The notes under the pieces are model-generated. The model was not told the DNA's origin. It made no database searches and saw only the letters and a list, made by a program, of their open reading frames with translations. A DNA stretch of 64,000 nucleotides from JAGVSR01 sp033765145 (lineage in GTDB: Bacteria; Pseudomonadota; Alphaproteobacteria; Rhizobiales; Hyphomicrobiaceae): positions 165,030 through 229,029 of the forward strand of contig JANRIH010000036.1 of NCBI GenBank assembly GCA_033765145.1. The letters are read 5' to 3'. The position numbers were made by a program, and so were the translations under genes. Each line of letters begins with the position of its first letter. The stretch's first letter is position 1. Below are positions 25,974 through 36,300 of this stretch, piece by piece.

Positions 25974-28900
25974 CTAGATCACGACGAAGTCTGCCGACGA
26001 AATGACGGCACGGTTCGACAGTATGGCGAATTGGACGGCGGAGCCGCGGCCGTTTCCGTCGGCGTCGTAGAGCAGGGCGCCGGTCGTCGTATTGTAGAGG
26101 ATGCGGTCGTCGGCATCGTGGGCCAAGCCAGAGGCCGAAGCCCAGAACTTCGCGGCCGCGAGCGGACCGAGCGCCGCTCCGAGCGCCGAGAAGATTCCGG
26201 AATTCTCGAGTCGGATCGTATCGTCGACGGCGGCGAAGTCCGTGATCGTGTCGACGTTGGCCGGACCGAGTGCAGTGTTGAAAATGACGATGTCCTGGCC
26301 GAGCCCCCCCGTCAGCGTGTCTCGTCCAAGCATGCCGTTCAGCGTGTCGGCGACGCGGACGCCCGCAATCGGGCCGCCGACGATCAGATTGGCGCCGGCG
26401 TTCCCGGTGAGGACGTTCTTTTCGTTGGTGCCTGTCAGCGAAACATTCGCAGCCCCGGTCAGGGTCCCGTTCTCAATGCCTTGGAGAAGGGTGTAGCCCA
26501 CGGTCGAGAACACGATGTCTGCCAGGCCGTCGTCGGTATTTTCAAGTGCCTTATCCTGCGCGTGTTCGACAAAATAGGTGTCGTTGCCCGCGCCGCCGTT
26601 CATGTCGTCGATGCCGCCCATTCCGTTCAGCACGTCGTTTCCGGCAGCGCCCGAGATCGAATCCTTCTGGCGGCCGCCAACGATGACATTGTTGAGGTTG
26701 TTGCCGAATACGAACCAGATGCCCGTTGGCGAGCCGCCGTAGTTGCCGATGTAGGTGGCATTTTCAATGAAATCGCCGAGTTGGATGCCGACGGTCGTCT
26801 GAATGGTATCGATGCCGCCTGTGTTGAGGCCGTTGATTAGACTTCTCTCGCTGACGGTATCGTCGTCGTTCCGCACGACGTAGGTGTCGTTGCCCGCGCC
26901 GCCGAACATCACGTCACCGAACGGACTTCCAGCACCATCGAGCCGATCATTGCCCGCACCGCCGTACAGCGTGTTGCCGGCACTGTTGCCGGTCAGCGAG
27001 GTCCCGCCCGTTCCCGTGAACCGAAGCGCCTCGATCGTCGGACGGCCGGCAAGCGTGAACGCGGAGCGCGATGTCTGGATCTCGTCGAAGTTGCCGTTCA
27101 GGAACGTGGTGCCGTTCTCGGCGATGATGTCGTCGATCTCGGCACCGAGGACGTAGGTGTCGCTCCCTTCGCCGCCGAACAGCGTATCGACGCCCGTCCC
27201 AGCGAACAGCTTGTCGCCGTTGGCTCCACCGGTCAGCCTGTTGTTGCCGGAGTTTCCGCGCAACTCCGGGGTGACGGCAAACAGCGTGACGGGATCCCGA
27301 TAATCTCCGAGATAGGCCAAATTCTCGATGCCAGCATAGGACGTCAGAGCGGTCACTCTGAGCTTCGTGCCGATCGAATCCGTTCCACCGGTGTCGGTCA
27401 CGACGTCAGTTGCGCGGTCGATCACGTAGGTGTCGTTGCCGAGCCCGCCCAACAGCGTGTCGGCACCCGCGCCGCCATCGAGACGATCATTGCCGCCGCC
27501 AGACGAAATCCGGTTCGCGAGTGCATTGCCGGTGCCGGTGAAACTCCCGCCGCCCCAGTATTCGAGCCGTTCGACGGCCGTCGGCTGCCAGAATTCGAGG
27601 ATGCCGTCGCGATCCGTGAAGCTGTAGAAGCCGTCGAGATCGAAAGTTGAGAGCGTCGTCCGCACCGTGTCGGTGCCGTTATTGCCAGCATCTTCGAACA
27701 CAGCATCTTCGAGGGAATCGACGACGTAGGTGTCGTCGCCACTGCCGCCAAAAAGTACGTCTCCGCCGGCTCCGCCATTCAACAGATCGTTGCCGTTTGC
27801 GCCCTCGAGAATGTCGCGATCCGCTCCGCCCTGAAGTGCGTCGTTGCCGGCGCCGCCGACAAGATCGTCGTTGCCTTCCCCGCCGTCGAGCGCACTGCCG
27901 CCACCGCCCGCGATGATGCGGTTCGCACCGGCATTTCCGGTGCCAGTGAAGAATGCGGACCCGATGAACTGAAGATCCTCGACGTTGACGAGACCCGCGA
28001 TCGAGTACGTTGCGGCCGTCGTTTGGATGCGGTCGCGCCCTTCTCCGGCGCCTTCGACGACGACATCGACGCTGTCGACGACATAGGTGTCGTCTCCGTC
28101 GTGACCGGTCAGTGTGTTCGCCGCAGAGTTCGTATGACCGTCCAGAAGATTGTCGAGGTCATTGCCGGTTCCGGCAATCGCGGCACTGCCAGTGAGTTTC
28201 AGGTTCTCGACGTTTAGTCCCAGCGCCCACTCGATCGCGCTCTCGACTGCGTCGATACCTTCGCCTGAATTCTCCGAAACCTGGTCGCTGGGATTATCGA
28301 CCACAAAGGTGTCGTTGCCCTTGCCGCCATACATGAGATCCTGACCAAGATCGCCATCGAGACGATCATGGCCTCCGAAGCCACGGATGACGTCATTGTC
28401 GACGCCGCCAGTCAGGTTATCGTTGAGGTCGCGACGACCCATGATGTCGGCAGTCCCAAACAGAAGACTTGCCGCCGAGTAGCGCGCCGATGCTGCCGCG
28501 AACGGATTGTCGCCGGCGGTCGGAAGGTTCACGGTGCCGTGCCATGCGGCGAGGAACGTGTCGCCGCCGGTATCTACGATATCGACGTCCTGCTGATTGT
28601 TCCCGCTCGTCGTGTTGATCGCGAAGCGTTCGCCAATCTCTGCGCCGTCGCTGCGGAACGTCTGCGCCACGACGTCGAGGCCGCGCGCACCGCCGAAATT
28701 CGCCGTCCAGCTCACCACGAACCCGCCGTTCGTCAGCGCCGCGATCGAGGGATCGCTCCCGCTCACAGGCTGATCGACGCCCACGATCTGCGAAACGTCG
28801 ATCGCAATGCGATCGCCGACAGCTTCGAAATTCGCGTTGAAGAGCTGCACGAACAATTCGTCGTTCGGGCCGCCCACGCCGGTATAGCCCTGGAACGCGA

Positions 28901-29744
28901 CGGCGAAGCCGCCGTCCGCCAGTTCGACGATATCGTATCCACTGAGATTGATCGGCTCGACGAGCGACAGCTCGGCGCCGACTGCCGCGCCGTCCGCGTC
29001 GAATTTCTGCGCCTTGATCTTGGTGCCGTCGCCACCGCTGACGCTCGCTTCGAAATAGGTGATCGCGAAGCCACCGTCCGCCGTCGGCACGACGCGCGGC
29101 TGACCCAAACTCGTCTGATCACCGCCAGCAGCCGCGCCCGGCACCGATGCCGGCGCAAGGCCCAGCGGATTGCCCGCGGCGTCGAGCATCCGATATTCGA
29201 GGACGCCGCCGGTGACAGAGGGATTGATATAGACGACGACAGACTTCTGGCTCGTCAGGGTCTCTATGTGCAGGGTCCCGTTCGCGATGCTGCTGCCGGT
29301 CCATCCACCGATGTCGATGAAGAAGCCGGGGCTCGCGTCGTGCGGCTTCACATAGCCGCGAACCGGGATCGCGACGTCGCCGCCGCCCGACACGTAGTCC
29401 GTCTCAGCCCAGACGACGATGGTCCGCGATCCGCTAACCGTGATCTCGGGCTCCGTGATCGAAAATTGCGTGCCGTCACCCCACGTGGACCCGGTGCCGG
29501 GACGCACGACGAATCCACCGTCGAGAATGATGACCGGATGGGGGAAAGCGTATCCGTTGGGCGGGATGTTCGGGAATCCGACGCTCGCCAGGACGGCCGA
29601 TTTCTGAACGACTGGCTCGCCGGCGGCGACCCAAGCGGCCGTCGTTGCGCCGCTCAAGGCCCAGAATTCACCTTGAGAGCCGTCGAGCGGCGCGTTGGAG
29701 AGGCTGAACGCGGTTTCACCGGAAAGAAGATTTGGTGTCGTCAC
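25974..29744 (-). CDS. Large RTX (hemolysin-type) calcium-binding protein
   Basis: A 1256-residue secreted-type protein. Residues about 1-430 contain repeated beta-strands of the GGFAVAFQGYTG and GGFVVSWTANF type, as in beta-propeller-like regions that precede RTX domains. From about 440 to the end there are many blocks of GGxGxDxxx repeats (for example LYGGAGNDRLDGAG) that bind calcium, separated by linkers with VENLKLTG and GTGNDLDN spacing. There is no N-terminal signal peptide, so secretion should be type I through a C-terminal signal; the last residues (SNRAVISSADFVVI) fit such a tail. No type I transporter genes are present in the window. The start is a GTG with GGGGAA upstream. Likely a surface or matrix protein; no catalytic domain is recognised. 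Confidence 0.88.
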   Translation of the reverse strand: MTTPNLLSGETAFSLSNAPLDGSQGEFWALSGATTAAWVAAGEPVVQKSAVLASVGFPNIPPNGYAFPHPVIILDGGFVVRPGTGSTWGDGTQFSITEPEITVSGSRTIVVWAETDYVSGGGDVAIPVRGYVKPHDASPGFFIDIGGWTGSSIANGTLHIETLTSQKSVVVYINPSVTGGVLEYRMLDAAGNPLGLAPASVPGAAAGGDQTSLGQPRVVPTADGGFAITYFEASVSGGDGTKIKAQKFDADGAAVGAELSLVEPINLSGYDIVELADGGFAVAFQGYTGVGGPNDELFVQLFNANFEAVGDRIAIDVSQIVGVDQPVSGSDPSIAALTNGGFVVSWTANFGGARGLDVVAQTFRSDGAEIGERFAINTTSGNNQQDVDIVDTGGDTFLAAWHGTVNLPTAGDNPFAAASARYSAASLLFGTADIMGRRDLNDNLTGGVDNDVIRGFGGHDRLDGDLGQDLMYGGKGNDTFVVDNPSDQVSENSGEGIDAVESAIEWALGLNVENLKLTGSAAIAGTGNDLDNLLDGHTNSAANTLTGHDGDDTYVVDSVDVVVEGAGEGRDRIQTTAATYSIAGLVNVEDLQFIGSAFFTGTGNAGANRIIAGGGGSALDGGEGNDDLVGGAGNDALQGGADRDILEGANGNDLLNGGAGGDVLFGGSGDDTYVVDSLEDAVFEDAGNNGTDTVRTTLSTFDLDGFYSFTDRDGILEFWQPTAVERLEYWGGGSFTGTGNALANRISSGGGNDRLDGGAGADTLLGGLGNDTYVIDRATDVVTDTGGTDSIGTKLRVTALTSYAGIENLAYLGDYRDPVTLFAVTPELRGNSGNNRLTGGANGDKLFAGTGVDTLFGGEGSDTYVLGAEIDDIIAENGTTFLNGNFDEIQTSRSAFTLAGRPTIEALRFTGTGGTSLTGNSAGNTLYGGAGNDRLDGAGSPFGDVMFGGAGNDTYVVRNDDDTVSERSLINGLNTGGIDTIQTTVGIQLGDFIENATYIGNYGGSPTGIWFVFGNNLNNVIVGGRQKDSISGAAGNDVLNGMGGIDDMNGGAGNDTYFVEHAQDKALENTDDGLADIVFSTVGYTLLQGIENGTLTGAANVSLTGTNEKNVLTGNAGANLIVGGPIAGVRVADTLNGMLGRDTLTGGLGQDIVIFNTALGPANVDTITDFAAVDDTIRLENSGIFSALGAALGPLAAAKFWASASGLAHDADDRILYNTTTGALLYDADGNGRGSAVQFAILSNRAVISSADFVVI

Positions 29745-30192
29745 AACGTGTTCCCCGAAGTTCTCGCGCTGAGGTGGTGCGATCTGCTTGATCCGCCAAA
29801 ACTGATCTAAGTCAGTTCACCAGTGTCTCGCAAATGCAAATGGACAGCTTACCCTGGGCAAATTGAGCGATGACCGATTCGTCTCAAGTCAAGGGAGAAA
29901 TTCCCTTCGACATCCAGACGATTTCTCGACGTACCTGCATGAAATACTGCGTTTATTCTTGCGTTCGCAACTTTCTGGCCATGGCCTCATCCGGCTTCAA
30001 CGGAGGCCTTCTAGAAGCAACCACTGGCTGCAATTTCGAGGCCAGATCCCCGCAGACGGAACATCATCGCGGATTCGCTGCAGGGGCGGTCTCTGCCAAT
30101 TCGTTCGACGTTGATTCAGCGCAGGAAGAACGAACAGGGTGCGTGCTACCGAGTCACCATCTTCCCCATCGAAGCATAACGGAGCGACCGCC
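29745..30192. other. Divergent intergenic region, RTX gene / VIT transporter gene
   Basis: About 450 bases between two divergent genes, visibly more AT-rich around 29800-30000 than the flanks. It holds an 18-base inverted repeat 56 bases upstream of the RTX start (listed separately). No convincing small gene or RNA is seen, although both promoters must lie here. Confidence 0.5.
29800..29817. promoter_or_regulatory. Inverted repeat upstream of RTX gene, possible operator
   Basis: AACTGA and TCAGTT form perfect six-base arms around a six-base spacer, 56 bases before the RTX start codon. The 18-base two-fold layout suits a dimeric regulator, in size and spacing not unlike LuxR-type boxes, but no such regulator gene is nearby. 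Which regulator, if any, binds is unknown. Confidence 0.4.
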
Positions 30193-30894
30193 GTGGGACG
30201 CCTCACCCGACACCCCGAAGCGCACATGACGGACCGGATCGGCTGGCTTCGCGCCGCCGTGCTTGGTGCGAACGATGGAATCGTTTCGACTGCGAGCCTC
30301 ATCGTCGGTGTCGCGGCCGCATCGCCCAATTCGCGCGAGATCATTCTCGCGGGCGTCGCGGGCCTCGTTGCCGGCGCGATGTCGATGGCGGCGGGCGAAT
30401 ACGTGTCGGTCAGTTCACAGGCCGATGCGGAAGCCGCCGACCTCGCGCGTGAACGCGAGGAACTCGCGACCCAGCCGGAGTTCGAGCGGCAAGAACTTGC
30501 CGACATCTATGTCGCACGCGGGCTCGACCGGGATCTCGCGACCAGAGTCGCCGACCAGTTGATGGCGAAGGATGCGCTCGGCGCCCACGCCCGCGACGAA
30601 CTCGGCATTTCGGAGATCACGGCCGCGCGTCCAGTGCAGGCCGCGCTCGCGTCCGCCGCATCGTTCGCCGTCGGCGCCGCGCTTCCGCTGGCGATGGTCT
30701 TCGTCACGCCGGGCCAACATCTCGTTATGGCTGTCTCTGTCGCAGCCCTTGTGTTCCTCGCGGCACTCGGCGCCGTCGGTGCCTCGGCCGGCGGCGCACA
30801 GGTCTTGCCGGCGACACTCCGCGTGACCTTCTGGGGCGCGTTCGCCATGGGGCTGACGGCGCTTATCGGAAGCCTGGTCGGGCGATCGCTGTGA
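30193..30894 (+). CDS. VIT1/CCC1 family metal transporter
   Basis: A 233-residue inner-membrane protein of the VIT1/CCC1 family (iron or manganese transport). It opens with RHPEAH and then TDRIGWLRAAVLGANDGIVS, the family's first helix; AGAMSMAAGEYVSVSSQADA is the second signature. A charged cytoplasmic region of about 90 residues (EREELATQPEFERQELADIY) follows, then three C-terminal helices. The GTG at 30193 has GGAG eight bases upstream and includes the conserved His-rich start; a GTG at 30139 would add 18 unlikely residues. Metal specificity cannot be told by eye. Confidence 0.92.
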   Translation: MGRLTRHPEAHMTDRIGWLRAAVLGANDGIVSTASLIVGVAAASPNSREIILAGVAGLVAGAMSMAAGEYVSVSSQADAEAADLAREREELATQPEFERQELADIYVARGLDRDLATRVADQLMAKDALGAHARDELGISEITAARPVQAALASAASFAVGAALPLAMVFVTPGQHLVMAVSVAALVFLAALGAVGASAGGAQVLPATLRVTFWGAFAMGLTALIGSLVGRSL

Positions 30895-31040
30895 GTTTGT
30901 TGCGTGACGGCGCCGGACCGGGGGCGCGCAGGCGACCGGTGGTCTTGCGAGACCGATGGTCGGGTTCGCGGCCAACGACCGACCAGCAGCGATTCCGTCG
31001 CTATCTGCTTCGTTCAATGTTCTTTATGGCTTGTGGTAAT

Positions 31041-31117
31041 TGGCGCGCCCGAAAGGATTCGAACCTCTGACCCCCAGATTCGTAGTCTGGTGCTCTATCC
31101 AGCTGAGCTACGGGCGC
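31041..31117 (-). tRNA. tRNA-Arg (anticodon ACG)
   Basis: Read on the minus strand the 77 bases fold as a cloverleaf. The acceptor stem GCGCCCG pairs with CGGGCGC, followed by discriminator G and an encoded CCA. The anticodon stem CCAGA/TCTGG encloses loop CTACGAA with anticodon ACG. The T loop contains GGTTCGAATCC. The first anticodon A is normally deaminated to inosine by TadA, allowing CGU/CGC/CGA reading. No duplicated 3'-end is seen nearby, so there is no sign of an integrated element. Confidence 0.96.
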
Positions 31118-31376
31118 GTGGCCAGGTGTCGGGAGCTGTGGCTGGATCGCGCGAGGCGACCCGGTGCGTCCGGACCGGCGGAAGCGACCTTCTACTGACT
31201 AGACCCACCCGGTGCAAGGGGAATTGGCGCGGCGCACGGACCCAGCGTGTCCCCTGCCGGGTGTGCCCCTGACGGGGGGGCAGCGGCACGGTGCCCTCTA
31301 GAAACCACGGTTTCAATCTATCCAGTCGGGCACGCGCCGGACACAGAATCCGGGCGGTCGCGGACGACATCTGTCC

Positions 31377-32987
31377 TTATGCCTTCGGACGATCGGGAAT
31401 TTGCAGTTCGAATGCGGTGCCACGGGCGACATCGGCAAGTCGGAGTGACCCGCCGTGCGCCTGGGCGAGTTCGGCCGCGATGGCGAGCCCGAGGCCCGCG
31501 CCGCCGCGTTTTGTCGAGCCCTGGAACGCCTGGAACAGTTTCGTCCTCACGGCTTCCGGGATGCCGGGTCCGTCGTCCTTCACGCGGATCGTGACAGCCG
31601 GACCCTGACGCCACGCCTTCAGCGCGATCTCGCCGCGCCGCTCGGCTTCGGGCTTCTCGGCGTTCTTGGTCTCGATGGCCTGCACGGCGTTGCGGCCGAG
31701 ATTGCTCAGAATGCGCAGGAGATGTTCGCGATCGGCATCGATCTCGAGCGTCGCGGGGGCGTCGATCTTCCAGGCAATCGGCGTGTCGGGGCCGAGGCCC
31801 AGTCCATCGCCGACTTCGACGAGCAAGGGCGCCAGCTTGAAGCGCTCACGACGGGGCGCGGCCTCCTCGGCGCGGCCGAAGCGCAGCGTGTCGTTGCAGA
31901 ACGCGATCGCGCGGTCGAGGGACGCGATGAGCTTCGGCGCGAAGCGCTGCACCTGAGGATCGTCGATGGCCGTCAGGCGGTCGGACAGGAGTTGGGCGTT
32001 CGCCAGCATGTTGCGGAGATCGTGATTGATCTTGCTGACCGCGAGGCCGAGCTGGGCCAAGCGGTTTTTCTGCATAAGGAGCTGGGAGAGCTGGCGCTGC
32101 ATGCGCGCGAGTTCCGCTTCCGCATCGCCGATTTCGTCAGCGCGGCCCGAGGGCTCGATCACGCGGCTCAGGTCCTCGGGATTTTCGCCGTAGCTCACCA
32201 TGTTCCGGGAAATTCGCAGCATCGGCTTCACGAGCAGCGTGCTAATGGCGAAATAGACGAACGCCGCCGTCACGAGGGCCACGAACGAGGACAGCCAGAA
32301 AATGTTGACGCCGTAGCGCCACATGGCGCGGCGGAGCGGCTCCTCGGGCATGACGACTTCGATAACGTCGTCGTAGCGCGGCCCCAAGAGCCCCACGATG
32401 CGCATCGTCCGTTCTTCGGACGCGGTCATGACGTCGATGGCCTCACCGATCTGGCTCAAGCGCAGCCAGAATTCGTCCGTCATGGACATGCGGGGCGGCG
32501 TGCGAAGATCGTAGGACACGTCGATCGAAATCTCCTGCACCGGCGGCAGCACCAGACGGCGGGCGCCGCCGCGGCGGATCGCGATGGCACGTACGAGCGC
32601 TGTTCTCAAAAGTTCGCTGCGGAGCTGGGGCGGAACGCTGCGGGCGGGCACCGCATCGGCCGCGAGGGCGGAGACTTCCGCAGCCGTCATACGTTCATTC
32701 AGCCAATTGATGCGAAAGTTGGCGAGCGAGGGCAGGAAGATCAGGATTTCGGCGATCAGAACGAAGATCGCGGTCAGAACCAGGAGTTTGCCGGGGAGAC
32801 CGAGACGAACGCCGGTTCGGGGCCAGCTACTGGGGGAACCAGGCAAACCCGAGGCGGCAGCGCCGTCGCCTTTGAGACCGTCGCGCGTCAGCCAGCCGCG
32901 AAGGCCGAATTCACCGATCCGGGCCCAGAATGATTGCTCGGCTCCCTCGGCGGTGCCATTCGCATGCTCGGTGGTCTTCTTGAGCAA
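31377..32987 (-). CDS. Sensor histidine kinase, membrane-bound, orphan
   Basis: A 536-residue sensor kinase. The first helix is near residues 68-88 (LLVLTAIFVLIAEILIFLPS), a periplasmic sensor region of about 150 residues follows, and the second helix is IFWLSSFVALVTAAFVYFAI, followed by a HAMP-like segment. The phospho-acceptor region reads LAVSKINHDLRNMLANAQLL, so the H-box is HDLRN rather than the common HELRT. The ATPase domain has LLRILSNLGRNAVQAI (N box), VKDDGPGIPE (G1) and GGAGLGLAIAAELAQAHGG (G2). The start is TTG with GGGAAA upstream. No response regulator gene adjoins it. Signal unknown. Confidence 0.88.
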   Translation of the reverse strand: MLKKTTEHANGTAEGAEQSFWARIGEFGLRGWLTRDGLKGDGAAASGLPGSPSSWPRTGVRLGLPGKLLVLTAIFVLIAEILIFLPSLANFRINWLNERMTAAEVSALAADAVPARSVPPQLRSELLRTALVRAIAIRRGGARRLVLPPVQEISIDVSYDLRTPPRMSMTDEFWLRLSQIGEAIDVMTASEERTMRIVGLLGPRYDDVIEVVMPEEPLRRAMWRYGVNIFWLSSFVALVTAAFVYFAISTLLVKPMLRISRNMVSYGENPEDLSRVIEPSGRADEIGDAEAELARMQRQLSQLLMQKNRLAQLGLAVSKINHDLRNMLANAQLLSDRLTAIDDPQVQRFAPKLIASLDRAIAFCNDTLRFGRAEEAAPRRERFKLAPLLVEVGDGLGLGPDTPIAWKIDAPATLEIDADREHLLRILSNLGRNAVQAIETKNAEKPEAERRGEIALKAWRQGPAVTIRVKDDGPGIPEAVRTKLFQAFQGSTKRGGAGLGLAIAAELAQAHGGSLRLADVARGTAFELQIPDRPKA

Positions 32988-33317
32988 GTTCTTTTCCCGG
33001 GTCTCGAAGCGCTTCGGACGGGAATGTTACACGGTCGGACCTGGGAATGGCAGATGCTCCGCCCGTCCCTTCCGCCTGTAGAGTGAAGTCATCCAAACGC
33101 CGTCTCGCCGCGACCCGCCGGCGAGGCCCCCGGGGACGCACGAGGACGTCTCTCAAGGCCCCAGATCCCGCCAGCCGATGTCGCCTGCTGGCTCGACACG
33201 CCTGTTGCACACGGTTGTGATGTTCGGCGGCTAATCTTCAGAACTGCACATTATCGGCTTGCGCCTACAATTCCGATCGCTAGATTGGCCGGTATTGATC
33301 ACAAGTGATTGCACGCC
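32988..33317. other. Divergent intergenic region, histidine kinase / STAND protein
   Basis: About 330 bases between divergent genes. Near the right side TTGCGC and TAGATT stand 16 bases apart (about 33259-33286) and could be a weak promoter for the STAND gene. A short inverted repeat, ATCAC-AA-GTGAT, lies at 33298-33309 just before its start codon. No small gene with a convincing ribosome-binding site is visible. Confidence 0.35.
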
Positions 33318-36300
33318 ATGCGCAAAGTTCGCGTGTTCGTTTCATCGCCAATCGATGTCGCCGCCGAACGCGAGGGCGTTCAGCGTGTCGTCGAGCGCTT
33401 AAACGGCGAGTTCGCCGACTACCTCACGCTCGAAACCGTGCGATGGGAAACCTCGTTCTACAGCGCCGATGCCGGCTTCCAGGACAAGATCCCCGAGGCA
33501 AAGGCGTGCGATCTCGTGATCGCCATTCTCTGGTCGCGCCTCGGCTCGCCTCTGCCCGCCACTTTCGCCCAGTTGCCGAGCACGCTTGCGGGACGGGAGG
33601 GCGAGCCTTATCCGAGCGGGACGGCCTATGAGATCCTGTCGTCGCTCCATGCCCGAGCGGAGCGGATAGCGGGCGGCCAGCCCCCGACACCGGACGTCTA
33701 CGTCTTCCGCAAGCTCGAGGCGCCGAAGATCGAGCTCGGCGCGCGATCGGATTTCGACGCCGCGCAAGAGCAGTGGGACCGGCTCGATGCCTTCTTCCAG
33801 CGCTGGTTCCGTACCGCCGACGGTCGCATCCTCCGTGCCTTTCACTCGTTCCACCGGACCAGCGAATTCGAGGCGGCCTGCGAAGACCTGATCCGAACCT
33901 GGATCAAATCCAACGTCACGGGTGCAGCGCAGATCGTCTGGCCGATCGCGAAACTCGGTTCGCCGTTCCGCGGCCTAGCGGCATTCGACGCGCGGCACGC
34001 GCAGGTGTTCTTCGGCCGCGACCGGAAGGTCGCGCGGACGATCGAGCTCATCAAAAAGTCCGCCAATGAAGCGGCGGCATTTACAAGCGCCCCGGAAGCA
34101 TCTTCAAGCCGCCAGCGGCGGCCCAAGCCCTTTCTGCTGCTGGTCGGACCGAGCGGGGCCGGCAAGTCGTCCCTCGCCCGCGCGGGCATCATTCCACGCC
34201 TGACCGCGCCGGGCGTTGTTCCCGATGTCGATTTCTGGCGGGTCGCGGTCCTCAGGCCGAGCGAGAAGCCGACGCCGCTCGGTGCCTTGGCCGACGCGCT
34301 CGTGGCGGATGGATCGGCTTCGCGCGACAGTGGTGGCTTCGGGCGGGCGTTGCCGGAGATCGGCGCGCGGATGGGCGATCCCGCCATGCTGGAAACAGTC
34401 CTCGGTCAGGACGACGGATCGGGTGCGCGACTGGTTTCAGCGGCGCTCGACGATGCCGAAGAGGCCGAGAGACGGGCTCGCAGTCGCGACGATCCTGGAC
34501 GCCGGATGCGTGGCCGCCTCCTACTCCTCGTCGATCAACTCGAAGACATCTTCAGCGTCGGTGTCGGACCCGAGGCGCGAAAGGCGTTCGCCGGCACGCT
34601 GGCTGCACTCGCGGCCACGGGGCGCGTCTGGATCCTCGCAACCATTCGAGGCGATCTCTACGAACGGCTTATTTCCGATCACGACTGGCTCGCCCTCAAA
34701 GACGAGGGCTGCACCTACGACCTCGCTCCGCCGGGGCCTGAGGAACTCGACGAGATCGTGAGGAAGTCGGCCACCGCGGCGGGGCTCCACTACGACACGG
34801 ACACACGCGACGGCACGCGCCTCGATCAGCAACTTCTCGCCGATGCCAGCGGATTCGACAGTCTGCCGCTCCTGCAATTCACGCTCAATCGGCTCTTCGA
34901 GCGGCGCGAGACGCGCGGCGATGGAATCTATCTGACGTTCGATGCCTACCGCCAGATGGGCGGACTCGATGGCGCGATCGATCAGGCCGCCGAACAAGCG
35001 CTCGGATCGCTCGGAGACGAGGAGCGGGCCGAATTGCCTCGCCTTCTGCGGCTCCTCGTCGTGCCCGTCGAAGGCAAACAAGGCGAACACGAAACGTCAG
35101 GCCTTTCGCTCACGGTGCGGCCGGTCGACATCGACGACGCGCGGCGCAATCCCGCCTCGCAGCGCCTCGTGGATGCTCTGATCGCCCAGCGCATTCTGCT
35201 GGCATCGAAAGAAGCGGCCGATTCCTCGGGTACAGTTCAAGTCGCACACCAACGTGTGCTGGCGAGCTGGAACCGCGCGCGCCTCATTCTCGCCGACCAC
35301 CGTGAATTCTACCGAATCCGCGACGACGTCGAACAGCAATACCGGCGCTGGAAGGACGGCCGAAAAAAGCCCGCTCTGTTGATCCCTCCCGGCGTCGCGA
35401 TCGCGGAAGCGGAAAAGATCGCGGCGAACTATCGGGACGAACTCAGACCGTCGATCCTCAATTTCGTACGCGAATCGGGCCGGCGGGCGCGCTGGCGGCT
35501 ACGCTTCTTCCAGGCCGCCGCGGCTGTGCTCGCGATCCTCGCGCTTGTCGCCGCGTGGCAGCGGAACGAGGCTCGAACTGCGCAACGCCAGGCGACCGCC
35601 AACTACGAAACGGCGCGCGGCACGGTCGACCGCCTGATTGGGTCCTTCGCCGATCGCATGTCGCAGATGGAGGACATCTCCATCGGCACGATCGAAGCGG
35701 CCTATGGAGAGATCGACAAGGCCGTCGAGGAACTTGGGGTCCGGGCGGCGGCGGCGGACCAAACTTTCGACGCGACACGCGGCGCAATGGCCTTGAGCTT
35801 CGCCAATCTTTACAAGAAGACCGAGACAGCCGAGGTTGGCCGCGGTGGAACCTCCCCCGCTGTCCAACTCGTCAATCAGGCGATCGATCTCTTCAAAAGA
35901 CTTGTGACCGCCTATCCCGCCGAGACAAAATACAAAGTCTCTTTGGCGCGCGGCTATGCGCTCTTCTCCGATCTCAACCGCGCGACGAACCTCGCTGCCG
36001 CGAAGTTGGCCGCCAACACCGCGCTCGATCTCATCACCGAGGTCGCCAATCTCGAGCCGGACAGCCGCGAGTTCGCGCTCGAACGGTCCCGCACACTCAT
36101 CCGGCTCGGCGACCTGCAGAAGGAGGGCAAGGACTTCAAGGGCGCGCGCGCCTATTACGAACAAGCGATCGATGTTGGTCTGCTGCCTCTCTTTGAGCGC
36201 GACCCGGATGACAAAGACGTACTCCGGGAACTATCGTGGCAACTGGCGAAGATCGGCGATGACGATCTCAAAGGAAAGCCCGGCGCCCCGGCGAATGCGC

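Noticed and set aside
25974..28450. Dense short repeats that could be taken for a repeat array or CRISPR
   Set aside because: The repeats are in frame, code for GGxGxD calcium-binding units, vary in sequence and lack uniform spacers.
28368..29810. A 480-codon open frame on the plus strand opposite the RTX gene
   Set aside because: The minus strand encodes recognisable RTX and strand repeats; the plus frame is Arg/Ala/Asp-rich without motifs.
30895..31376. Integration site of a mobile element at tRNA-Arg
   Set aside because: No integrase gene and no direct copy of the tRNA 3' end is visible on either side.
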